Positions 33,834-43,988 of a stretch of DNA of 64,000 bases are shown one piece after another; the stretch's first letter is position 1; each line of letters begins with the position of its first letter. Origin of the DNA: Acetobacter sacchari (GTDB lineage: Bacteria; Pseudomonadota; Alphaproteobacteria; Acetobacterales; Acetobacteraceae). The notes under the pieces were generated by a model. That model saw only the letters and a program-made list of their open reading frames with translations. It had not been told where the DNA came from and made no database searches. The DNA is taken from assembly GCF_017377715.1 (NCBI RefSeq), contig NZ_JAFVMF010000005.1, forward strand, positions 1 through 64,000, in the 5' to 3' direction. A program made the position numbers and the translations under genes.

Positions 33834-35306
33834 TCAGAGGTCGAGCGCCGTCTGGGCGGGGTTGGCGCGTCTGTCGAGTGTCGCTCCTGTCTCTCCGTCC
33901 GCGAAGACAAGCGTGACATGCGCGCCTGGTTTGGCTCCATCGGCGCGGGCCACCGGCGCGCCCCTGGCGTCGCGCACCAGCACGTAGCCGCGCTCCAGAA
34001 CCGCCATGGGCGATACGGCCTTCAACTGTCCGGCTAGGCCGGTAAGGCGGGCTTGGCGTTCCCGGCACAACGCGTTGAGAGGCGCGGCGGAGAGGCGCGT
34101 TCTGGCGAGGCGCATTTCCATGGCATGGGTCATGGCGGCTGCGGCGGCGGTCAGGCTCGCCGCGCGCAGTTTCAGTCGCGCGCCATGATCCGACAGCAAT
34201 GCGGCGGGTGCGGGCAAATGGCGTTCGGCGGAGATCAGGGAGGCGCGACGACGCTCCAGCAGCGCCGGCAGGGCGATATCCAGCCGGTGCGAACGGTCGT
34301 CAAGCCGCATCCGTCCGGCGTCCAGCAGGGACGGCAGGTCCGGCACGCCGCGTGCCGCGCGGTCGAGGCGCAGGCGCGCGGTCTGGCCTATGCGGTTCAG
34401 AGCGCTGCTCATGCGGGCTGCGCGGTGGGCGAGGTCCGCCATAAGCTCGTCGCGGACAGGCACGGCGAGTTCGGCGGCGGCGGTCGGCGTCGGCGCGCGG
34501 ATATCCGAGACGAAATCGACCAGCGTGGTGTCGGTTTCGTGGCCGACAGCGGAGATCACCGGGATGGCGGACGCCGCCACGGCGCGCAGCACCGATTCGT
34601 CGTTGAACGCCATCAGATCCTCCAGCGATCCGCCACCTCGCGCGACGATCAGCACGTCCGGGCGGACGAGGTCGGACGTGACGCCGGGTTCGCGGGGAGG
34701 GAGGCGGTTGAAACCGTCGACGGCGGCGGCGATCTGCGCCGCCGCGCCTTCGCCCTGAACGGCGACGGGCCAGAGCAGGACGTCGCGGGGAAAGCGGCGC
34801 GCGATGGTGGTGCGGATGTCATGCAGCACTGCGCCGTGCGCGGACGTCACCACGCCGATGAGTTGGGGGAGGCGTGGGATGGGGCGCTTTCTGGCGGCGT
34901 CGAAGAGCCCTTCCTCGGCCAGACGCTGGCGCAGTCGCTCGATGCGGGCCAGCAGCGCGCCTTCACCCGCATACTCCATTTTCTCAACGATAAGCTGATA
35001 GCTCGAGCGCTCACCGTAAGAAGACACGCGGCCGCTGGCGATGATCTCCAGCCCGTTTTCAGGAATCAGCCCGAGGCGGGAGACGGAACCGCGCCAGACG
35101 ACGCCCGATATTTTTCCCCCTTCGTCCTTGAGGGAAAAATAAAGATGGCCGGATGCGTAGCGTTTGAATTCCGTGATCTCGCCACGCACGCGAACGCGCC
35201 CGAAGGCTCCTTCCAGCGTGCGTTTGATGGCCCTGGAAATCTCTGAAACCGAGTATTCGGGAACATTGCCGAACGGCGCGGGCTGGGAGGGAGGGGCATC
35301 GTCCAT
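33834..35306 (-). CDS. xseA: Exodeoxyribonuclease VII large subunit
   Basis: A 490-residue protein. The N-terminal OB domain (about 15-115) has EYSVSEISRAIKRTLE, VRGEITEFKRYASGHLYF and LKDEGGKISGVVWRG. The catalytic domain follows, with LPQLIGVVTSAHGAVLHDI, VLIVARGGGSLEDLMAFND and VISAVGHETDTTLVDFVSD, all family hallmarks. A long coiled-coil (about 285-430) precedes the C-terminal ERGYVLVRD segment. With XseB it degrades single-stranded DNA from both ends. It is divergent from purD, a pairing often seen in Alphaproteobacteria. The small subunit gene is not in the window. Confidence 0.95.
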   Translation of the reverse strand: MDDAPPSQPAPFGNVPEYSVSEISRAIKRTLEGAFGRVRVRGEITEFKRYASGHLYFSLKDEGGKISGVVWRGSVSRLGLIPENGLEIIASGRVSSYGERSSYQLIVEKMEYAGEGALLARIERLRQRLAEEGLFDAARKRPIPRLPQLIGVVTSAHGAVLHDIRTTIARRFPRDVLLWPVAVQGEGAAAQIAAAVDGFNRLPPREPGVTSDLVRPDVLIVARGGGSLEDLMAFNDESVLRAVAASAIPVISAVGHETDTTLVDFVSDIRAPTPTAAAELAVPVRDELMADLAHRAARMSSALNRIGQTARLRLDRAARGVPDLPSLLDAGRMRLDDRSHRLDIALPALLERRRASLISAERHLPAPAALLSDHGARLKLRAASLTAAAAAMTHAMEMRLARTRLSAAPLNALCRERQARLTGLAGQLKAVSPMAVLERGYVLVRDARGAPVARADGAKPGAHVTLVFADGETGATLDRRANPAQTALDL

Positions 35307-35502
35307 CCCTTGACCCTATGCTACAGACGCGACGTCGCGAACAGGGGCGGCGTGTCGCCCTGCATGTTGCCGGACGACGTCGTGGGGCCAGGGGCCGTGC
35401 GGCGGGGTGGTCGGTCATATGAGCGGCGCAGGGAACAATCGGGATGGCGAAAGTCGTCTCGCGACGGTGTGTCGTCGTGAAGGGTTACGAAGGGAACGGG
35501 TG

Positions 35503-36783
35503 ATGCGGGTTCTACTGATCGGTTCGGGTGGTCGAGAGCACGCATTGGCGGCTGCGCTGGCTGCATCTCCGGCCCTGACGCAGCTCTATATCGCTCCTGG
35601 CAATCCCGGCACCGCAGCGCTGGGCGAAAATGTGGCGATTTCAGCCTCCGACGTGGCGGCGCTTGTCGCGTTCGCGCAGACGCACGCCATCGACCTCGTC
35701 GTGCCGGGGCCGGAAGCGCCGCTGGTCGCAGGGCTTGCCGACGCCTGTGCCGAAGCTGGAATCGCCTGTGCAGGGCCGACGCAGGCGGCGGCCGCGCTGG
35801 AGGGCAGCAAGACTTTCACGAAAGAGGTTTGCGACGCGGCGCGAATTCCCACGGCCCGATGGGAGCGCTTTGAGGACGCGGGGAGTGCGCTTGAGTTCGT
35901 GCGCCGCCGCGGCGCTCCGATCGTGATCAAGGCTGACGGGCTTGCCGCCGGGAAGGGCGTGGTCGTGGCGCAGACGCTGGAAGAGGCGGAGTCCGCCATT
36001 ACGGACATGATGACGTCCGACAAGCTGGGGGAGGCGGGCCGTTCGGTCGTCATTGAGGAATGCATGGTCGGAGAGGAGGTCTCCCTATTCGCCTTTTGCG
36101 CCGGACGCGATGCGGTTTTGATCGGCGCCGCACAGGACCACAAGCGTATCGGCGATGGCGACACCGGCCCCAATACTGGCGGCATGGGCGCAGTGTCGCC
36201 GCCGTCCGGCTTTGATCGGGACGCACAGGAGCGCGCGCTCGATTTGTTGGTTCGTCCGATGCTGGTCGAGATGGATCGGCGCGGCACGCCGTTTTGCGGG
36301 GTGATCTTCGCCGGCTTGATGCTGACGAACGAGGGACCGAAGCTGATCGAATACAATGTTCGGTTCGGCGATCCGGAAGCTCAAGCGTTGTTGATCAGAC
36401 TTGAAACCGATCTGCTTCCTGCGCTCACAGCGTTGGCGCGGGGTTCGCTCGCGGGCGTTTCCATCTCTTTTTCCGACGACGCTTCAGCCGCGATCGTGCT
36501 CGCCGCGCGCGGTTATCCGGGCGAACCCGCTCATGGCGGGGTGATTGGCGGGATCGAGCGAGCGGAGGCGGTGCCGGGCGTTCGGGTGTTTCAGGCTGGC
36601 ACGGCGCTCGATGCTGAAGGACGGCTGATCGCTGTCGGCGGTCGCGTTCTGACGGTGTGCGCCACTGCTCCCGGCTTGCGGGAGGCGATCGACCGGGCCT
36701 ATCAAGGCGTTGCAGCTATTTGCTGGGATGACGCTGTATGGCGCGGCGACATTGGCGCACGTGCGCTATCGATGGCCGGATGA
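35503..36783 (+). CDS. purD: Phosphoribosylamine-glycine ligase
   Basis: From ATG 35503 (AAGGGAAC upstream) the product has 426 residues. The start MRVLLIGSGGREHALAAAL is the classic PurD N-terminus; earlier in-frame starts back to 35407 are therefore rejected. The ATP-grasp fold shows KADGLAAGKGVVVA, DHKRIGDGDTGPNTGGMGA and EYNVRFGDPEAQ. The enzyme joins glycine to phosphoribosylamine in step two of purine synthesis. It lies divergent from xseA. A palindrome directly follows the stop. Confidence 0.96.
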   Translation: MRVLLIGSGGREHALAAALAASPALTQLYIAPGNPGTAALGENVAISASDVAALVAFAQTHAIDLVVPGPEAPLVAGLADACAEAGIACAGPTQAAAALEGSKTFTKEVCDAARIPTARWERFEDAGSALEFVRRRGAPIVIKADGLAAGKGVVVAQTLEEAESAITDMMTSDKLGEAGRSVVIEECMVGEEVSLFAFCAGRDAVLIGAAQDHKRIGDGDTGPNTGGMGAVSPPSGFDRDAQERALDLLVRPMLVEMDRRGTPFCGVIFAGLMLTNEGPKLIEYNVRFGDPEAQALLIRLETDLLPALTALARGSLAGVSISFSDDASAAIVLAARGYPGEPAHGGVIGGIERAEAVPGVRVFQAGTALDAEGRLIAVGGRVLTVCATAPGLREAIDRAYQGVAAICWDDAVWRGDIGARALSMAG

Positions 36784-36788
36784 AATCG

Positions 36789-36806
36789 CGTCACATGGAT
36801 GTGACG
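36789..36806. repeat. Palindrome directly after purD
   Basis: CGTCACA (36789-36795) pairs with TGTGACG (36800-36806) around TGGA, five bases after the purD stop, followed only by TTTG. It may be a weak terminator for purD or an operator for the tkt operon 190 bases downstream. Two degenerate DnaA-box-like words (near 36817 and 36916) are also in the gap 36784-36998 but are too weak to call. Confidence 0.4.
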
Positions 36807-36998
36807 TTTGCAACCGGTGGATAACCGGGGGGTTTAGGGTCTGAATTGCGCACGTCGTCGCCGGAGGCTTCTTCTCCGCCTTGCGAACGGGTCGATGGCG
36901 TGGGATCGTCAGCAGGACTTATCCGCCTGAGGCGACCTTAAGGCGCCCTTGGGCAACGCCCGATAATTAGGCCAGTCATTAATAAGGAACGGTTTCTC

Positions 36999-39098
36999 AT
37001 GCGCTCTATTCACGTCCAGCAGAACCGCGCCCCGGAAGCCGGTGGCGCCCCTGCCCGAGACATCGACCGGACCTGCATCGACACCATCCGTACGCTTTCC
37101 ATGGACGCGGTCCAGAAAGCGAACTCGGGCCACCCCGGCACAGCCATGGCGCTGGCTCCGGTGGCCTACACGCTCTGGCAGGACGCGCTGAGCTACGATC
37201 CGGCCGATCCGCTGTGGCCCGCGCGCGATCGCTTCGTGCTTTCGGTCGGCCATGCGTCGATGTTGCTGTATTCGTTGATTCACCTTTCCGGAATTCGTGA
37301 CGTCGTCGACGGTAAAGTCGTTGGCGCGCCGTCGCTGACGATCGACGACCTGAAGCAGTTCCGCCAGATCGGCTCCAAGACGCCCGGCCATCCAGAATAT
37401 CATCACACGGCGGGCGTCGAGACGACGACCGGCCCGCTGGGTCAGGGCTGCGCCAATTCGGTTGGTATGGCCATCGCGCAGAAGTGGCTTGCCGCCCGTT
37501 TCGATAAACCGGGTTTTCCGCTCTTCGATTATCACGTCTATACGCTGTGCGGCGATGGCGACATGATGGAAGGCGTGGCTAGCGAGGCTGCGTCCACCGC
37601 CGGTCACCTGAAGCTTGGCAACCTCACGTGGATTTACGACAGCAACCGCATTTCCATCGAAGGTTCGACCGACATCGCGTTCACTGAGGACGTGGCGAAG
37701 CGGTTCGACGCCTACGGCTGGCAGGTGCTTGTTCTCAAAGACGCCAACGACACCGCCGGTTTTCTGAAACTTCTTGAGCAGGCGAAGGCGGAGACGACGC
37801 GTCCCACGTTCATCCTGGTCCACTCCGTGATTGCGTGGGGGGCCCCGAAAAAGGCAGGCACCGCAGCCGCGCATGGTGAACCTCTGGGCGCAGACGAAAT
37901 CAAGGCGACCAAGGCATTTTACGGTGCCTCTGAGCAAGACTTCTTCGTTCCAGAGGGCGTCGAGAAGCACTTTCAGGACGGACTTGGCGCACGTGGGGCC
38001 GCGGCCAGCAAGAAGTGGAAAGAGCTTTTCGCTGAATACAAGAAAGCATATCCGGACGAAGCAGCCGAAATTGAGCTGATTCTCGCGCGAAAGCTGCCCG
38101 AGGGCTGGGATTCGGAAATTCCGACCTACAAGACCGACGCGAAGGGCGTGGCGTCCCGGCAGAGTTCCGGCGAAGTGCTGAACGCCGTCGCGGCGAAGCT
38201 GCCATGGCTGATCGGTGGCGCGGCGGATCTGGCTCCGTCCACCAAGACGCTGATCAAGGACGGCGGCGCTTTCCAGCCAGCCGAGTGGAATGGCTCCTAC
38301 GCCGGTCGTAATCTGCATTTCGGCGTGCGCGAACACGCGATGGGCGCCATCGTCAACGGCATCGCGCTTGCTGGTGTCCGACCCTATGGCGCCGGGTTCC
38401 TGATTTTCTCGGATTACATGAAGCCGCCGATCCGTCTGGCTTCCTTGATGGGACTCCCGTCGATTTTCGTGTTCACGCACGATTCCATCGGCGTCGGCGA
38501 AGACGGACCCACGCATCAGCCCATCGAACAGCTGGTGCAGCTTCGCGCCACGCCGGGCGTGATCGTCCTTCGCCCCGGCGACGCCAACGAGGTGGCCGAG
38601 GCCTGGAGGACGCTGATTCCGCTGACCAACCGTCCTGCGGTTCTTGCGCTGAGTCGGCAGAATTTGCCGACGCTGGATCGCGAGAAATACGCGTCGGCGA
38701 GTGGCGTCCAGAAAGGCGCCTATGTGCTGGCGGATAGCGGCAAGACGCCCGCCGTCATCCTGATCGCAACCGGCAGCGAACTGCAGCTTGCTGTTGAGGC
38801 TTATGAAAAGCTGATCGCGGACGGCGTGGCTGCGCGTGTCGTGTCGATGCCGTCCTGGGAGCTGTTCGAGGAGCAACCCCAGTCCTATCGTGACGAGGTT
38901 CTTCCGCCTGCGGTGAAGGGGCGTGTCGCGATCGAGGCGGCTTCTCCGATCGGCTGGCACCGCTATGTGGGTGACGCCGGGACGTTCATCGGCATGAACG
39001 GCTTCGGCGCTTCTGCGCCTCTTCCGGAATTGTTGAAGAAGTTCGGCTTCACTGTGGATGCGGTGATCGCCGCGGCGCGCAAGCAGGCCGGTCTTTGA
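36999..39098 (+). CDS. tkt: Transketolase
   Basis: A 699-residue thiamine diphosphate enzyme that moves two-carbon units between sugar phosphates. The cofactor site is GDGDMMEGVASEAASTAG, followed by the asparagine of IYDSNRIS. KANSGHPGTAMALAP and GVETTTGPLGQG are near the N-terminus, and the pyrimidine-binding domain has HFGVREHAMGAI and THDSIGVGEDGPTHQP. The C-terminal domain (VILIATGSELQLA) is complete. AAGGAAC precedes the ATG. It heads the pentose-phosphate operon; the next gene (tal/pgi) starts 94 bases later, past a strong hairpin. Confidence 0.96.
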   Translation: MRSIHVQQNRAPEAGGAPARDIDRTCIDTIRTLSMDAVQKANSGHPGTAMALAPVAYTLWQDALSYDPADPLWPARDRFVLSVGHASMLLYSLIHLSGIRDVVDGKVVGAPSLTIDDLKQFRQIGSKTPGHPEYHHTAGVETTTGPLGQGCANSVGMAIAQKWLAARFDKPGFPLFDYHVYTLCGDGDMMEGVASEAASTAGHLKLGNLTWIYDSNRISIEGSTDIAFTEDVAKRFDAYGWQVLVLKDANDTAGFLKLLEQAKAETTRPTFILVHSVIAWGAPKKAGTAAAHGEPLGADEIKATKAFYGASEQDFFVPEGVEKHFQDGLGARGAAASKKWKELFAEYKKAYPDEAAEIELILARKLPEGWDSEIPTYKTDAKGVASRQSSGEVLNAVAAKLPWLIGGAADLAPSTKTLIKDGGAFQPAEWNGSYAGRNLHFGVREHAMGAIVNGIALAGVRPYGAGFLIFSDYMKPPIRLASLMGLPSIFVFTHDSIGVGEDGPTHQPIEQLVQLRATPGVIVLRPGDANEVAEAWRTLIPLTNRPAVLALSRQNLPTLDREKYASASGVQKGAYVLADSGKTPAVILIATGSELQLAVEAYEKLIADGVAARVVSMPSWELFEEQPQSYRDEVLPPAVKGRVAIEAASPIGWHRYVGDAGTFIGMNGFGASAPLPELLKKFGFTVDAVIAAARKQAGL

Positions 39099-39103
39099 TT
39101 GAA

Positions 39104-39134
39104 ACATCCGGCGTCGTTGTTCGACGCCGGATGT
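39104..39134 (+). other. Strong hairpin between tkt and tal/pgi
   Basis: A 13-base perfect stem (ACATCCGGCGTCG at 39104-39116 with CGACGCCGGATGT at 39122-39134, loop TTGTT) begins seven bases after the tkt stop. There is no T-run, so it looks like an mRNA-stability or processing element, or a partial terminator that sets lower expression downstream, rather than a full stop. Confidence 0.6.
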
Positions 39135-39191
39135 CATTGGGTTTCAGCCTCCGGCGCCCAAGGCGGCGTCAATGAAAAGGAGCGCCTTCTT

Positions 39192-42050
39192 ATGAACGCT
39201 GCAGCAAACGCAAACCAAAGCCCTTTGAAAGAACTCGCGAAATTCGAGCAGTCGCCTTGGCTCGATTTTGTGCGGCGGGGATTTACCAAAGACGGCTCGA
39301 TGGCCGCGTTGATCGCCGACGACGGGGTTAAGGGCGTTACGTCCAATCCGGCGATTTTCCAAAAAGCGATGGGCGAGGGGACGGATTACGACGCCCAGAT
39401 CCATGAGATTCTCGGAAAGGAGATTGTTTCAACCTCCGAGCTGTATGAGCGTCTCGCGATCGACGACATTCGCGAAGTAGCGAAACTTCTTCATCCCGTC
39501 TTCGAGACGTCGAAAGGCGTCGATGGCTATGTGAGTCTCGAGGTTTCGCCCTATCTGGCGCGAGACACGGCTGGCACGATTTTCGAGGCTGGGCGGTTGT
39601 GGGATGCGGTCAAGGAGCCGAATCTCATGATCAAGATTCCGGGCACCGACGAGGGCGCTCCGGCGATCGAACAGAAGATCGCAGATGGAATCAACATCAA
39701 CGTTACGCTGCTGTTTTCCCTCGACGCATACAAGAAGGTTGTTGAGGCGTGGCTGAGCGGGCTTGAGGCGCGCGTCAAGGCTGGTCAGCCGGTTGCGTCC
39801 ATAGCGTCGGTCGCGTCTTTTTTTATCAGCCGTATTGATGGAAAGATCGACGCGGAAATTGATCGCCGCGTGAAGGCTGGCGACAAGGATAGTGAGGCGC
39901 TGAAGGCGGTGCGCGGCAAGGTCGCGATAGCCAATGCGAAACTGGCTTACCAGTATTGGCTGGAAGTCATGAAGAGCGATCGCTGGGCGAAACTGAAAGC
40001 GGCTGGCGCGCAGACGCAGCGACTGCTGTGGGCTTCGACCGGAACGAAGGACAAGGCTTACAGCGACGTGCTGTATGTCGAGCAACTGATCGGCCCTGAA
40101 ACGGTCAATACCATTCCGCCCGCGACGCTCGACGCGTTTCGCGACCACGGCACGCTCCCCGGCGCCACGCTGACCGAGGATGTCGAGGGGGCGAAGCATG
40201 TTCTGGCGGAAGCGGAGCGCCTTGGGCTCGACCTCGCCGGGGTGACGAAGGTCCTTGTGGACGAGGGCGTGTCGTCCTTCGAAGACGCGTTCGACAGCCT
40301 GCTTGGCTCGGTGGCGAAGAAGCAGAATGATATTCTCGGGAAAAAGCTGACCGAGACGAAGTTCTCCTTGCCCGCAGATCTCGACGCCGCTGTGAAGGCT
40401 GGCCTGGACGAGTGGCGCCGGAAAGGCTCCATCCGTAAGCTGTGGGCGCGCGACGCGTCGCTCTGGACTGGCGCGGACGAAGCGAAATGGCTGAAGTGGC
40501 TCGATATTGTTGGTGAGCGGCTAGGCCATGTCGCCGAGCTTGAGGCGTTCCAGAAGGAAGCCAAGGAGCGTGGTTTCAAGCAGGTTCTTCTGCTCGGCAT
40601 GGGCGGATCGAGCCTCGGTCCAGAAGTGTTGGCCGAGACGTTCGGCAAGCACGAAGGGTTCGGCCACCTGTACGTGTTGGACAGCACCGACCCGCAGCAG
40701 ATCAAGACGTTTGAAGGCAAGATCGACCCGGCGCATACGCTGTTCATCGTTTCCTCGAAGTCAGGAGGGACGCTGGAGCCGAATATTCTTCTCGCCTATT
40801 TCTACAATGTTGCAAAAAAGGCGATCGGCGACAAAGCTGCTTCGCATTTCGTGGCGGTGACGGACCCGGGATCGCATCTTGAAGCCGTCGCAAAGCGCGA
40901 AGGCTTCTGGAAAATATTTGGCGGAGAGAAGGAAACAGGCGGCCGTTATTCGGTTTTGTCGAATTTTGGTCTCGTCCCGGCCACGGCTGCGGGCGTGCCG
41001 ATCAAGCTCTTCCTTGAAGACGCATTGCATGGTGTGAAGGCGAGCGACGCGGGCGCGCCTCCGGCGGTCAATCCAGGCGTCCAGCTCGGCACGGTGTTCG
41101 GCGTTGCTGCGACGAAGTTCGGTCGCGACAAGATCACGATCATAGCTACGAAGCAGATCGCGGATTTCGGAGCGTGGGCGGAGCAGTTGATCGCGGAATC
41201 AACTGGAAAGATCGGTAAAGGTCTGATCCCGATCGATGACGAAACGCTCGCTGGGCCGACGCATTACGGCTCCGATCGTGTGTTCGTCTATCTGCGTCTG
41301 GCGAATGAACATTCGCATGAGCAGGATGAGGCGGTCCGCACGTTGATTGAAGCGGGTCAGCCAGTCGTAACCATTGTGCTGCACGAACGCCGTCAGATTG
41401 CGCAGGAATTCTTCCGTTGGGAAATCGCGACGGCGGTTGCTGGAGCGTGGCTGGAGATCAATCCGTTCGATCAGCCGGACGTCGAGGCCAGCAAGATCGA
41501 AACAAAGAAGCTGACATCTGCGTATAACGACACCGGAGCGCTTCCGTCCGAGGAACCGTTCGCGACGGATGGAGATCTTTCGTTCTTCGCCGATGCGAAA
41601 AACACGGCGGCGTTGAAGGGCGGCTCTGCGCACGAAATCCTGAAGGCGCATTTCGATCGCGTGAAGCCCGGTGATTATGTCGGCGTTCTCGCCTACATTG
41701 AGCGTGATCGGGCGACACGTGAGTGGATTCAGCACACACGGTTGGCGATCCGTGACGCGAAAAAAGTGGCGACAGCCGCTGAGTTCGGGCCTCGCTTCCT
41801 GCACTCGACGGGACAGGCGTACAAAGGCGGCCCCAACAGCGGAGTGTTCCTGCAGATTACTGCGGATGACGCGAACGATCTTCCGGTTCCCGGCGAGCGC
41901 TTCACATTCAGCGTGGTCAAGGCGGCGCAGGCGCGCGGCGATTTCGACGTCCTCGCCGAGCGTGGCCGTCGTGCGTTGCGCGTGCACATCAAGGGCGATC
42001 TCGCCAAGGGTCTCGCGTCCATAGCGTCGGCGATCAAAGCCGCGATCTGA
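39192..42050 (+). CDS. tal/pgi: Bifunctional transaldolase / glucose-6-phosphate isomerase
   Basis: From ATG 39192, with AAAAGGAG ten bases upstream, the product has 952 residues. The first 370 are a TalB-like transaldolase: [23 protein letters not shown] with the Schiff-base lysine, and [11 protein letters not shown]. The rest is a phosphoglucose isomerase: [30 protein letters not shown] and the sugar-isomerase core down to [15 protein letters not shown]. The fusion is known from acetic acid bacteria. It couples sedoheptulose/fructose carbon exchange to the fructose 6-phosphate/glucose 6-phosphate step, allowing carbon to cycle through the pentose phosphate pathway. Earlier in-frame starts overlap the upstream hairpin and lack a ribosome site. 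Confidence 0.95.
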   Translation: MNAAANANQSPLKELAKFEQSPWLDFVRRGFTKDGSMAALIADDGVKGVTSNPAIFQKAMGEGTDYDAQIHEILGKEIVSTSELYERLAIDDIREVAKLLHPVFETSKGVDGYVSLEVSPYLARDTAGTIFEAGRLWDAVKEPNLMIKIPGTDEGAPAIEQKIADGININVTLLFSLDAYKKVVEAWLSGLEARVKAGQPVASIASVASFFISRIDGKIDAEIDRRVKAGDKDSEALKAVRGKVAIANAKLAYQYWLEVMKSDRWAKLKAAGAQTQRLLWASTGTKDKAYSDVLYVEQLIGPETVNTIPPATLDAFRDHGTLPGATLTEDVEGAKHVLAEAERLGLDLAGVTKVLVDEGVSSFEDAFDSLLGSVAKKQNDILGKKLTETKFSLPADLDAAVKAGLDEWRRKGSIRKLWARDASLWTGADEAKWLKWLDIVGERLGHVAELEAFQKEAKERGFKQVLLLGMGGSSLGPEVLAETFGKHEGFGHLYVLDSTDPQQIKTFEGKIDPAHTLFIVSSKSGGTLEPNILLAYFYNVAKKAIGDKAASHFVAVTDPGSHLEAVAKREGFWKIFGGEKETGGRYSVLSNFGLVPATAAGVPIKLFLEDALHGVKASDAGAPPAVNPGVQLGTVFGVAATKFGRDKITIIATKQIADFGAWAEQLIAESTGKIGKGLIPIDDETLAGPTHYGSDRVFVYLRLANEHSHEQDEAVRTLIEAGQPVVTIVLHERRQIAQEFFRWEIATAVAGAWLEINPFDQPDVEASKIETKKLTSAYNDTGALPSEEPFATDGDLSFFADAKNTAALKGGSAHEILKAHFDRVKPGDYVGVLAYIERDRATREWIQHTRLAIRDAKKVATAAEFGPRFLHSTGQAYKGGPNSGVFLQITADDANDLPVPGERFTFSVVKAAQARGDFDVLAERGRRALRVHIKGDLAKGLASIASAIKAAI

Positions 42051-42067
42051 AGAAAAGGATCAGACAA

Positions 42068-43066
42068 ATGCAGATCGGAGTTGTTGGTCTGGGACGCATG
42101 GGCGGGAATATCGCAGTGCGTCTCACGCGGCATGGCCACGATGTTGTCGTGTTCGATAATTCTGCGGATACCGTAGAGAAAATCGTTTCGCGCGCGGAGA
42201 ATGGGCGTGCGGTCGGCGCGTCGAGCCTTGCCGAGTTGGCGTCCAAGCTGAACGGGCCTAAGAAAGTCGTGTGGCTGATGCTGCCGGCCGGGCAGATCAC
42301 GGAAGACGCCGTAAAGACGTGCGGCGAACTGCTCGGTAATGGCGACATCGTGATTGATGGTGGCAACAGCTACTACAAGGACGATATTCGTCGCGCTGCG
42401 GAACTGAGCAAGAACGGCATTGACTACGTCGACGTCGGTACGTCGGGCGGCGTCTGGGGTCTCGATCGCGGGTATTGCATGATGTATGGCGGCACGCAGG
42501 AAGCTGCCGACCATATAGATCCGATCCTGAAGGCGTTGGCGCCGGGCAAGGGCGACATTCCGCCCACGCCGGGGCGGGACCGTGATGGTCTGGACGAGCG
42601 TGCGGAGCAGGGGTACCTGCACTGCGGTCCGGCCGGGTCGGGCCATTTTGTGAAAATGGTTCATAACGGCATCGAATATGGGATGATGCAGGCGTTCGCA
42701 GAGGGCTTCGACGTCATGAAGTCCAAGGACTCGCCGTTGCTGCCGGACGATCAGCGCTTCTCGCTCAACATGGCCGATATTGCCGAAGTCTGGCGTCGCG
42801 GTAGCGTCGTTTCGTCATGGCTACTCGATCTCACCGCGCAGGCGATGGCGAAAAACGGAGAGTTGTCTGAATTCTCCGGGCAAGTTCAGGATTCTGGTGA
42901 GGGTCGCTGGACCATTGAAGCCGCCATCGAGGAATCCGTACCGGTGCCGGTGATGACGGCTGCCTTGTTCACACGCTTCCGTTCGCGCACTGGCAACAAT
43001 TACGCCGAGAAGGTGTTGTCGGCTATGCGCTTTGGGTTCGGCGGCCACGTCGAAACCAAAAACTGA
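42068..43066 (+). CDS. gnd: 6-phosphogluconate dehydrogenase, short decarboxylating form
   Basis: The 332-residue protein starts with a Rossmann fold ([19 protein letters not shown]) and has [19 protein letters not shown] and [20 protein letters not shown], the 6-phosphogluconate and catalytic segments. The length matches the short, usually NAD-preferring class (GndA/YqeC-like) rather than the 470-residue NADP enzymes; VFDNS after the second strand has an acidic residue where NAD enzymes bind the ribose. It oxidises 6-phosphogluconate to ribulose 5-phosphate and CO2. It starts 17 bases after tal/pgi, with AAAAGGA upstream, so the two are co-transcribed. Confidence 0.93.
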   Translation: MQIGVVGLGRMGGNIAVRLTRHGHDVVVFDNSADTVEKIVSRAENGRAVGASSLAELASKLNGPKKVVWLMLPAGQITEDAVKTCGELLGNGDIVIDGGNSYYKDDIRRAAELSKNGIDYVDVGTSGGVWGLDRGYCMMYGGTQEAADHIDPILKALAPGKGDIPPTPGRDRDGLDERAEQGYLHCGPAGSGHFVKMVHNGIEYGMMQAFAEGFDVMKSKDSPLLPDDQRFSLNMADIAEVWRRGSVVSSWLLDLTAQAMAKNGELSEFSGQVQDSGEGRWTIEAAIEESVPVPVMTAALFTRFRSRTGNNYAEKVLSAMRFGFGGHVETKN

Positions 43067-43109
43067 CGAAGGCGGGTAAGGGCATGCGCGCGGAGCGAGA
43101 GAGTCTGTC

Positions 43110-43988
43110 ATGAAGAGCGACGATCAAGCCCGGCGCGAGGCCAAGCCCGCGCCGACCGAGAACGTTCGACTTGTCGTCAGCGATATGGACGGCACGCTGC
43201 TGACGCCAAAAAAGCAGGTCACTCCCGCCACGCTGGCGGCGATCGGGCAGCTGCGGGAGGCTGGCGTTCCTGTCTGCCTCGTCAGTAGCCGCCCGCCTCC
43301 GGGGATCTCGATGTATTTCGAGGCGCTGGGGCTGAAAACACCTTATGCAGGACTTAACGGGGCCATCGTCTTTGACGCTGAAGGGCGAACGGTGTCGAGT
43401 CTGGCTTTGCCGCAGGACGCCCTGCGTGACGCGCTTGATATGCTGAACGTTCACGGGGTGGACGCCTGGTTATTTTGCGGCTCTGACTGGATCGTAGGCG
43501 ACGTGACCGGGGCGTATGTGCAGCACGAACAGGCTGCGATCCGGGTCGAACCGATCGTCGCGAGCGAGGGTTTCGATCCCTGGGTGGACAAAGTAGGCAA
43601 ATTGGCGGGATCGAGCAGCGATTACGACCTTCTCGCTCGGCTGGAAGGCGAGATCGGCGCGTTGCTTGAGGGGCGCGCTCATGTTGCGCGATCATCACCG
43701 TATTATCTCGATATTACCCCGGAACAGGCGACAAAAGGTTATGCGCTGAAGCAGCTCGCTGCCATGTTCGGCATTGAGCCGCATGAGGTCGCCTGTCTCG
43801 GAGACATGCGCAACGATATTGCGATGTTCGAGGTCGCGGGGCTGTCCATCGCGATGGGTAACGCCACGGACGAGGTCGCATCCTACGCTCACGTTCGTAC
43901 TGCGAGTAACGAAGACGAAGGCTGGGCTCGCGCCATTGAAACCTATGTGTTGCCAAGAGTGGCGGGAGCGAAGGGCTCGTCGTCGTGA
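43110..43988 (+). CDS. HAD-superfamily (Cof-type, IIB) sugar phosphatase, first of a tandem pair
   Basis: A 292-residue HAD phosphatase. Motif I is VVSDMDGTLLTPKK with the nucleophile Asp, motif II is LVSSRPPPG, and motif IV is CLGDMRNDIAMFEVAG. The large C2B cap between motifs marks the Cof/YidA group, whose members hydrolyse many sugar phosphates. It lies in the pentose-phosphate operon, so a clearing role for erythrose, gluconate or other pathway phosphates is a fair inference, but the substrate is unknown. The next gene begins inside its stop (GTGA overlap), and it is clearly paralogous to that gene. Confidence 0.88.
   Translation: MKSDDQARREAKPAPTENVRLVVSDMDGTLLTPKKQVTPATLAAIGQLREAGVPVCLVSSRPPPGISMYFEALGLKTPYAGLNGAIVFDAEGRTVSSLALPQDALRDALDMLNVHGVDAWLFCGSDWIVGDVTGAYVQHEQAAIRVEPIVASEGFDPWVDKVGKLAGSSSDYDLLARLEGEIGALLEGRAHVARSSPYYLDITPEQATKGYALKQLAAMFGIEPHEVACLGDMRNDIAMFEVAGLSIAMGNATDEVASYAHVRTASNEDEGWARAIETYVLPRVAGAKGSSS

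Noticed and set aside
34053..35246. A 397-codon frame opposite xseA.
   Set aside because: It is antisense to a conserved gene, and its composition (Arg, Gly, Asp, His) is typical of a shadow frame.
36817..36925. Two words resembling DnaA boxes (GGTGGATAA and CTTATCCGCC) as a sign of an origin.
   Set aside because: Each has mismatches, they are not clustered with AT-rich DNA, and no replication gene is adjacent.
36909..39137. A very long open frame on the strand opposite tkt (742 codons).
   Set aside because: It mirrors the strongly conserved tkt gene; GC-rich third positions leave antisense frames open. The translation is Arg/His-rich without any recognisable domain.
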